From Pontiellaceae bacterium (GTDB taxonomy: Bacteria > Verrucomicrobiota > Kiritimatiellia > Kiritimatiellales > Tichowtungiaceae): a stretch of DNA of 10,905 bases. A program made the position numbers and the translations under genes. Positions 6,130 to 10,905 of the stretch are shown in pieces. Position 1 is the stretch's first letter. Each line of letters starts with the position of its first letter. Under the pieces are notes generated by a model. The model saw nothing but the letters and a program-made list of their open reading frames with translations, was not told where the DNA came from and did not search any database. The stretch is from assembly GCA_025457785.1 (NCBI GenBank), contig JALOTS010000041.1, forward strand, positions 1-10,905, given 5' to 3'.

Positions 6130-6899
6130 TGCTCTCCGGAGAATCTACTCCGCGCAAACGGGCGGATGCGTCCCAAGAGGAATCGCCCGTTTACGCGTTT
6201 TTAGAACGCCCCTCAATGATTGACTATCCGGGCTGCCTGTGCGGGGTTTTTTTCACCAGCGGCTGCAACTTTTCCTGCGGCTTCTGCCATAACGCTGCGC
6301 TGATGGGAAGAAAACAATGCGGGCTGCCATGGAGCCGCCTCGACGAAATCTGCCGTAAATTTAAAAAAGAATGGGTCGATGCCGTCTGCATCACCGGCGG
6401 GGAACCCACCCTCGCGCCCGATCTGATCAAACTCATTACGTTTTTCCGAAACTTCAGCTTTAAAATCAAACTCGACTCCAACGGATCGCGCCCGGACGTG
6501 TTGAGAGAATGCCTTCCGCTGGTGGATTATGTCGCTATGGATATTAAAGCCGGGCTTTCCGGATATCCCGAACTCACCGGTTTCACGCGCACTGAAACCA
6601 TTGCTGAATCCGTCAAACTCATCCTGAGCAGCGGAACGGATCACGAATTCCGCACCACCGTAATTGAACCGTTTCATACCGACGCGCAAATGATTGAAGC
6701 CGGGGAACTGATTCGCGGGGCCCGTCGCTACTGCCTGCAGGCCTTTGTCCCGCAGGACACCCTGCCCGACCCGCGCCTGCGCGAAACCAGGCGCACCACC
6801 CCGGCCCGCCTCCGCCAGCTCGAACAGCTCATGAAACCCTACGCGGAAAAAATCATCATCCGGGGTGCCCAAGGCAGCGGAACCGCAACCAGAGTCTGA
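6129..6899 (+). CDS. nrdG: Anaerobic ribonucleotide reductase activating enzyme (radical SAM)
   Basis: NrdG uses a [4Fe-4S] cluster and S-adenosylmethionine to make the glycyl radical on NrdD. The 256-residue protein shows the family opening 'MIDYPG' (residues 30-35), the radical SAM cluster motif C46-x3-C50-x2-C53 in 'GCNFSCGFCHN', and the SAM-binding 'ITGGEPTL'. Later 'FKIKLDSNGSRPD' and 'VDYVAMDIKAG' are typical of activating enzymes. The open frame continues upstream inside the redoxin gene, but the ATG at 6129 is chosen because it overlaps the redoxin stop by one base (TAATG), which implies translational coupling. The only later in-frame start before the core is ATG at 6216 (M30), which would remove the tail rich in charged and small residues and leave two residues before 'DYPG'. 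It is last in the nrd operon and convergent with the protease gene. Confidence 0.94.
   Translation: MLSGESTPRKRADASQEESPVYAFLERPSMIDYPGCLCGVFFTSGCNFSCGFCHNAALMGRKQCGLPWSRLDEICRKFKKEWVDAVCITGGEPTLAPDLIKLITFFRNFSFKIKLDSNGSRPDVLRECLPLVDYVAMDIKAGLSGYPELTGFTRTETIAESVKLILSSGTDHEFRTTVIEPFHTDAQMIEAGELIRGARRYCLQAFVPQDTLPDPRLRETRRTTPARLRQLEQLMKPYAEKIIIRGAQGSGTATRV
6151..6197 (+). other. Stem-loop inside the 5' end of nrdG
   Basis: AAACGGGCG (6156-6164) pairs perfectly with CGCCCGTTT (6184-6192). After a single C-A mismatch, CGCG (6151-6154) pairs with CGCG (6194-6197). The 19-nt loop contains the Shine-Dalgarno-like AGAGGA. The structure lies between the coupled start at 6129 and the internal ATG at 6216, so it could slow translation or set the NrdG level relative to NrdD. 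A regulatory role is inference; a chance structure in coding DNA is possible. Confidence 0.4.
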
Positions 6900-6954
6900 T
6901 TCTTCCGGGGTGTCATCCTGCGTTCATTCAGTCTGACCCCTGCCGAGCTACCTT

Positions 6955-7051
6955 GTTATTCGTTATTGGTTATTTTATTCTTTAAAGACGGTCAAATCGT
7001 GGAAACGGTTCGAAGCGCCTCGTTAAAGGCGTTGAGTTTCAAGTTTTCCAC
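6955..7051. other. Structured convergent intergenic region (nrdG / protease 3' ends)
   Basis: Three GTTATT units repeat with a 7-bp period at 6955-6974. Further right, two nested stems are visible: outer GTGGAAA/TTTCCAC (6999-7005 and 7045-7051), inner 7 bp around loop CGTTAA (7014-7020 and 7027-7033, including one G-U pair). No T-run follows on either strand, so this is not a standard terminator, yet it sits where both convergent transcripts should end. TTCGAA occurs twice in it (7009 and 7059 region). Confidence 0.3.
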
Positions 7052-7090
7052 ATACGGGTTCGAACATTATCCTTCACTACACGGTTGTCC

Positions 7091-10000
7091 TTATTTCTGC
7101 ATAGAACGTTTGTTGTTCGACCCACCGTTTGCGTTTGCACCCTTGCGGGCCCTGTCATGATAGAAAAACAACTGCATAGAAGATTCAACGTTCGACCAGC
7201 CGCTCGTGTCGGCACCCTTGCGGGCCTTGACACGATAAAAATATTTTACACGTGAAAACAGACCGCTAAATGTGTACTGTGTGCCGAGTATCCATCCGGA
7301 GTTCACAGGCGAACTGAAGGCTGCGTTGTCGTCGCACTCGGCGTAGTATTCAACATTGCCGGGAACACTGACGGTGATGGTTCTTTCGCAGTAATTGTTT
7401 TCCTCACTGGACTCGCCGACCGTACCGTTGTAGTCAACCCAGACCTTCAGTGTATGGGTTCCTGCGGACAAAGGACCAATTGCCTGATCGGTTGTTAAGT
7501 GCGTCCAGTAGTTCGGGGCCGTTGTCAGACCCGTCCAGTCCCAAGTCCCTCCGCCTGTGCCTGTAACCTCCACATGCACCTTGTAACCCGATGCCGTCGC
7601 ACCGCCCTGATTCAGAGACGCCCAGTTGAGGTATAGCACCTGGTTGCTGTAATAGGCTCCCGAATAACTGTGAGCGGAAGTTCCGCTCAACTGAGCAATC
7701 CCCACCGGAATTTTGCTGTTCCAGTTCGTCGGCAGGTACGGGGTCAAATCGGCCTGCGAAGAAACATCCTTCTCGATCACGACATCATCCACATATGCGC
7801 CGGTATAGCTGGGCCCGCTGATAGAACCGTCGCTTGTGAACTGGAACGCGATCCACACTTGAGTGCGTCCGCAGAGATTACCCAATGTAGGCACCGCGGC
7901 AAGGTCGAAAGTCTGTGAACGCCAACTGTTCTGGTCTCCACTGACTTGATATCCGTAAAACTGATTTCCGTCCACCGAAGCCATCCATTTGAAATAGTCC
8001 CAGTCGCTTTCAGAATAGTTCTTATACCAGAAGGCAAGGCGCGCACCCGAAGCATCGCTCAGACTGAACGGGCCGTACACCATCCATGAATCCATATTAT
8101 CAGGATAGCCATTGGCAGGGCTTACCGAAGAACCCGCGCACCAACCACTCCAGGATCCGCCGTATTTGTCGTAACTGGTGTCGTTCCACGTAGGAGTGCC
8201 ATAAAGGGTCCAACTGCTGCCCGGGAAGACCCCTTCAAATGTTTCGCTAAATATCGAGGTTGCCGATGGCTCGATCCTGCCAAGGATTGCGCCCCCCTTT
8301 TTCCCATCCGGCTTAGGCACAACCGGTTCACGCGGGCGGATTGCTTTTGTCACAATCCCGGCAACATCTGCCGATAATCGCGTTGTCTCAACTTTATTCA
8401 CGCGGCCTTTGAGCGCAGTTGACGGACAACCCTCCGGATCTGTGTTTATTGCCCCGTCGGCCCCGGCCACCACCGCCTGCCAGTAAACGGTATTCGCCCT
8501 CTCCGGACTCAGGTTCGGCTCGGCATTCAGCACAGGAGCGGGCAGGCTGCCTCCGGTTGCTGTCAGCAGACCTATGGCGGGACAGCCATAAACGTTAAAA
8601 CCTAAATAATTCATCCACATCACATCGCTGTCGGGCGTGATGTCGTACTTCAGATCGTGAAGAGCTTCGCCGCAGTTCATATCGCTTCCGATCAGACGTT
8701 CGGCATACTCATACTCCATACTGGCATTGGAAGAAAGGTCGTTGAACGTGGTCTGCCCGGGCCAGTACCAGGTAACGCGTGATCCGCTGATCGCAGCAAT
8801 ACCGCCCCTCTTCAGGATGGAATAGGCGAGGTTGTTGGAGACTTCCGGGTATGCATTGAGACAACTGCACTGAAAAGTGAACGCGGGATGCGAATTGTCC
8901 AGTGTCGCAACACCGGAAAGGTCCATGATGTCGGCTGCGGAAGTGGAGGATCCGTGCGTCCACCAGAATGTGACGCCTGTGTTGGCCGAGAGCCAGGCAG
9001 CCGTCGTTTTGGCTACGGTGCAGGGGGTGGATTCAGGTACAGGGCTGAGGCCGTAGTTCTGTTCGTAAACGCGATGATAATTCCACCCTCCCTTTGGCAC
9101 GAGAATATTGTTCTTGATTGCCTCGCCCAGATTATACCCCGGCGTACTGGCATCACTCGGCTTCATGGGAAGCAGTGCGCGCCTGCGCCAGGCAATACTG
9201 CCGGACGACGCGCCTGCATACGTCACCAGTTTTGACAAGATTGAATCCAGATCGGTCAGGCTTCCATAGTATGGAATCCGCCCCGCGATAACGTCAAAAT
9301 TGCGACTTGCGCCGCCGGCACCGTAGTCATCCAGATATTCGCCGCACTTGTTGTCATTATCCAGATCCCAATCACCGGTAAGTTCGGCAAAGTAGAAGTC
9401 CGTCGGGCACTCTTCATACATTATATCATACCGTTGAGGATAGCACATCTTCATCGGCACATCACCGCTTACTGGATGCGGATTGCCGATCAGCAGAACG
9501 TAGTCAATGCTCAGCGAAACATAGTTGGCAGCCAGCCATGCACGGATGTTCTCAGCGGCCGTATTGCCCGTCCCTCCGCCCCAGGTGCCTTCGGTTACAA
9601 CCTGCACGGTGAAGCCCTGTGCCTGCTTTGATGCGACGAAATTCGCCAATTGACTTGAACCGCTCTGAATGGCTGATCGTGTAATGATCACATAACGGGA
9701 AATACCTGGCGCCGGATCACTCGTTCCCGTTTCAGACTTTTCATAAAGCGGCGCCATGCCGTCGAAATTCACAACAGAAGTTCGAATCTTCTCGCGAATC
9801 GCCCGGGAAAGCGGCGATATCGGCAGCCCCTTCTGGGACGGTAAAGGCTGACGATCATAGGTGACAACCACCGTTGCGGATTCAAGTTTACGGAGCTTCC
9901 GGGTCACCGGATTATAACTGTACAGAGGGTAAGTCACCTCTGCGATGCACCAGTAACGCATGATATCGGCCACGACGCGCAGCGGTTCAAAAGCCGGCGC

Positions 10001-10498
10001 GAAGAGATCCGCGGCATATGCTTTAACATCACGCCCTTTTTCGATTTTTCGATTCGGCGGCCACACCGGCGTTCCGCCAGCGCTGACTGCCACCGGCGGA
10101 ATCGGTGCAACATCCCATGTGTCAGGAAGATCCTGAACCTGAATGTTCTCCATCGTAACCTTCACCGACTTTGGATTGGCATCGGGCGGAAGAAGCAGGC
10201 GTATCCGGTCCGTCGGCAGCGCAGGACGTCCGGGATCTCCCATTAAACAATCCTTTCCGAACCGGGCAATCCCGCCGGATGCGCTCTTTACAGGGAAACA
10301 AATTTCCGGAACCACCGGGACGCGTATCTGCTCGCCCCCCGCTGTCAAAAAAACAAAAAAACACGCCAGCGCCGCACAGACCCTCAAACGCCGTCGATCC
10401 GCTGTTTTTTGGCGGAGCACTTTGCGCTGAACCACTTCTGTCACTTTTGATTTTGCACGTTCCCGGGATGTCCCCGGCCGAAATTCCTCGTTCCTCAT
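7091..10498 (-). CDS. Secreted gingipain-like cysteine protease (peptidase C25) with adhesion-type C-terminal modules
   Basis: The protein has 1135 residues. A basic N-terminus leads to a hydrophobic signal segment ('VCAALACFFVFLTAGG', about 40-55). Residues about 60-260 resemble the propeptide region of C25 enzymes. The protease domain (about 267-645) has the fold strands 'YVIITRSAI' and 'IDYVLLIGNP', an Asp-rich calcium-type loop ('GDWDLDNDN'), the catalytic histidine H515 in 'WWTHGSS' and the probable nucleophile C546 in 'FQCSCLNAYPE' (C544 is the alternative). Next come a jelly-roll/MAM-like module (about 748-905, ending 'YTGAYVDDVVIEK'), a CARDB-like module (about 916-1045, 'AGTHTLKVWVDYNGTVGES') and a fibronectin-III-like tail with a duplicated last 25 residues. 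Such enzymes degrade proteins outside the cell. The start at 10498 is preferred over ATG 10540 because AGAGGG lies 6 nt before it and the upstream ATG overlaps the predicted -10. It is monocistronic as far as visible. Confidence 0.9.
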   Translation of the reverse strand: MRNEEFRPGTSRERAKSKVTEVVQRKVLRQKTADRRRLRVCAALACFFVFLTAGGEQIRVPVVPEICFPVKSASGGIARFGKDCLMGDPGRPALPTDRIRLLLPPDANPKSVKVTMENIQVQDLPDTWDVAPIPPVAVSAGGTPVWPPNRKIEKGRDVKAYAADLFAPAFEPLRVVADIMRYWCIAEVTYPLYSYNPVTRKLRKLESATVVVTYDRQPLPSQKGLPISPLSRAIREKIRTSVVNFDGMAPLYEKSETGTSDPAPGISRYVIITRSAIQSGSSQLANFVASKQAQGFTVQVVTEGTWGGGTGNTAAENIRAWLAANYVSLSIDYVLLIGNPHPVSGDVPMKMCYPQRYDIMYEECPTDFYFAELTGDWDLDNDNKCGEYLDDYGAGGASRNFDVIAGRIPYYGSLTDLDSILSKLVTYAGASSGSIAWRRRALLPMKPSDASTPGYNLGEAIKNNILVPKGGWNYHRVYEQNYGLSPVPESTPCTVAKTTAAWLSANTGVTFWWTHGSSTSAADIMDLSGVATLDNSHPAFTFQCSCLNAYPEVSNNLAYSILKRGGIAAISGSRVTWYWPGQTTFNDLSSNASMEYEYAERLIGSDMNCGEALHDLKYDITPDSDVMWMNYLGFNVYGCPAIGLLTATGGSLPAPVLNAEPNLSPERANTVYWQAVVAGADGAINTDPEGCPSTALKGRVNKVETTRLSADVAGIVTKAIRPREPVVPKPDGKKGGAILGRIEPSATSIFSETFEGVFPGSSWTLYGTPTWNDTSYDKYGGSWSGWCAGSSVSPANGYPDNMDSWMVYGPFSLSDASGARLAFWYKNYSESDWDYFKWMASVDGNQFYGYQVSGDQNSWRSQTFDLAAVPTLGNLCGRTQVWIAFQFTSDGSISGPSYTGAYVDDVVIEKDVSSQADLTPYLPTNWNSKIPVGIAQLSGTSAHSYSGAYYSNQVLYLNWASLNQGGATASGYKVHVEVTGTGGGTWDWTGLTTAPNYWTHLTTDQAIGPLSAGTHTLKVWVDYNGTVGESSEENNYCERTITVSVPGNVEYYAECDDNAAFSSPVNSGWILGTQYTFSGLFSRVKYFYRVKARKGADTSGWSNVESSMQLFFYHDRARKGANANGGSNNKRSMQK
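7097..7246 (-). repeat. 75-bp imperfect tandem duplication at the 3' end of the protease gene
   Basis: Copies at 7097-7171 and 7172-7246 align without gaps at roughly 70 percent identity by eye. The exact blocks CTGCATAGAA and GCACCCTTGCGGGCC are shared. The period is 25 codons and in frame, so the C-terminus carries the unit twice: 'YFYRVKARKGADTSG...SSMQL' and then 'FFYHDRARKGANANG...RSMQK'. The terminal copy has lost the Trp and Val of the normal strand sequence, as if it is drifting. Confidence 0.75.
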
Positions 10499-10530
10499 GC
10501 TTCGCCCTCTCCGGTTTAAATTCTCACCGG

Positions 10531-10539
10531 AATATACCA
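10531..10539 (-). promoter_or_regulatory. Extended -10 promoter of the protease gene
   Basis: On the minus strand, TGGTATATT is an extended -10 element (TGN plus TATATT), with a T-rich stretch but no good hexamer at the -35 position. Transcription would start near 10524, about 26 nt before the ATG at 10498, leaving room for the AGAGGG ribosome binding site (10505-10510). This supports the 10498 start. Confidence 0.4.
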
Positions 10540-10582
10540 TTTTTACACAGAAAAAAAAGAGTTTTCGGCACGGGTCCTTCCT

Positions 10583-10608
10583 GTTTCATGTGATCGTTTC
10601 ATATGATC
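10583..10608. repeat. 13-bp tandem direct repeat upstream of the protease promoter
   Basis: GTTTCATGTGATC (10583-10595) is immediately followed by GTTTCATATGATC (10596-10608), one mismatch in 13. It lies about 45-70 bp upstream of the predicted -10. A period of 13 bp is not one helical turn, but a paired activator or repressor site is possible. The remainder of 10541-10651 shows no gene. Confidence 0.55.
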
Positions 10609-10651
10609 ACCCCCCGTCCGGTTTTTTGGCGCGGGCCATGTCCGCAGGAAA

Positions 10652-10687
10652 CAAAAAAAGTTCAGCCCGCAAATCGCGGGCTGAACT
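10652..10687 (-). terminator. Strong intrinsic terminator of the right-edge gene
   Basis: On the minus strand, GTTCAGCCCGC and GCGGGCTGAAC form an 11-bp perfect stem (12 bp with the flanking A-T pair) around loop GATTT, followed by a run of seven T. It lies 22 nt past the stop codon at 10710 and separates that gene from the protease promoter. Confidence 0.93.
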
Positions 10688-10709
10688 GATCCGTTTGCAG
10701 TTGCCGGAA

Positions 10710-10905
10710 CTACTCCAACTGCACCCCGAGTTTATAGTACCCGCAGGGAACGGCAGTTTGGTTCGTGAAGCTTCCCCGTGTCCATGGAATGTTGCTTTCC
10801 AGACATTGGAAACTGTTCAGTAAATTGGATGTCCAGTAAACCGAATAGACCCGTCCGGAGACCGCGTTCCAGCCCAATACCTTTCCGGCGGTCAGAGCTT
10901 GGAAA
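10710..10905 (-). CDS. C-terminal end of a large exported protein (5' part outside window)
   Basis: Reading on the minus strand from 10904 to the TAG at 10710-10712 gives 64 residues. They begin FQALTAGKVLGWNAVSGRVY, pass through 'SVYWTSNLLNSFQCLESNI' and end 'CGYYKLGVQLE'. The aromatic-rich pattern ('W-x4-GRVYSVYWTSNLL', 'IPWTRGSFTN', 'YYKLGVQLE') is a tail I associate with very large extracellular proteins of Kiritimatiellota-like bacteria, where it looks like a small beta domain at the extreme C-terminus. That recollection cannot be verified here. The position right before a strong terminator supports a true gene end. The main function of the protein cannot be told from this piece. Confidence 0.8.
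   Translation of the reverse strand, partial: FQALTAGKVLGWNAVSGRVYSVYWTSNLLNSFQCLESNIPWTRGSFTNQTAVPCGYYKLGVQLE

Noticed and set aside
6905..6943. GGGGT/ACCCC inverted repeat after nrdG as an intrinsic terminator
   Set aside because: The stem is only 5 bp around a loop of more than 20 nt and no T-run follows.
7039..7233. 64-codon minus-strand frame overlapping the 3' end of the protease gene
   Set aside because: Its repeated look ('GPARVQTQTVGRT' and 'RPARVPTRAAGRT') only reflects the 75-bp tandem repeat read in the wrong frame.
7097..7246. CRISPR array or transposon end repeats
   Set aside because: There are only two imperfect copies, in frame within a coding sequence, with no spacers, terminal inverted repeats or transposase.
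10499..10540. Earlier ATG (10540) for the protease gene
   Set aside because: It overlaps the predicted extended -10 element and has no ribosome binding site, whereas ATG 10498 has AGAGGG at 6-nt spacing.

Overview
The window looks like a chromosomal segment of an anaerobic bacterium, most plausibly from the Kiritimatiellota/Verrucomicrobiota-Lentisphaerota group. This is an inference. It rests on a class III (oxygen-sensitive) ribonucleotide reductase operon and on large exported proteins whose C-terminal tails (a 'YFYRVKARKGADTSGWSN' type end and a 'GRVYSVYWTSNLL...YYKLGVQLE' type end) I associate with that group. Nothing in the window looks like a phage, transposon or CRISPR locus.

Left part (1-1335). 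The C-terminal end of an unidentified protein overlaps a small S4-domain RNA-binding protein gene. An orphan NarL/FixJ-type response regulator follows. A tRNA-Val(UAC) gene with encoded CCA lies convergent to the regulator on the minus strand, with a good promoter of its own.

Centre left (1409-2978). The redox-regulated chaperone gene hslO (Hsp33) is on the minus strand with an intrinsic terminator and a GTG start. A perfect 10-bp inverted repeat sits in its promoter region. The 649-bp divergent gap towards nrdD holds that palindrome, an extended -10-like site followed about 300 nt later by an intrinsic terminator (a possible small RNA), a near-consensus NrdR box and a TTGACA promoter.

Centre (2979-6899). 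A tight operon reads nrdD, then a glutaredoxin/NrdH-like redoxin, then nrdG. NrdG is the radical-SAM activase that installs the glycyl radical on NrdD. NrdD makes deoxynucleotides anaerobically. The redoxin placed between them is the likely electron donor, in place of formate. NrdD carries two N-terminal ATP-cone-like domains, and the redoxin carries a second CxxC outside its thioredoxin-like core.

Right part (7091-10905). A large secreted gingipain-family (peptidase C25) protease is encoded on the minus strand, convergent with nrdG. It has a signal peptide, a propeptide-like region, a His/Cys catalytic domain, a jelly-roll (MAM-like) module, a CARDB-like module and a fibronectin-III-like tail whose last 25 residues are duplicated by a 75-bp tandem repeat. 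Upstream of it lie a 13-bp direct repeat and a strong terminator belonging to the next minus-strand gene, whose last 64 codons end the window.
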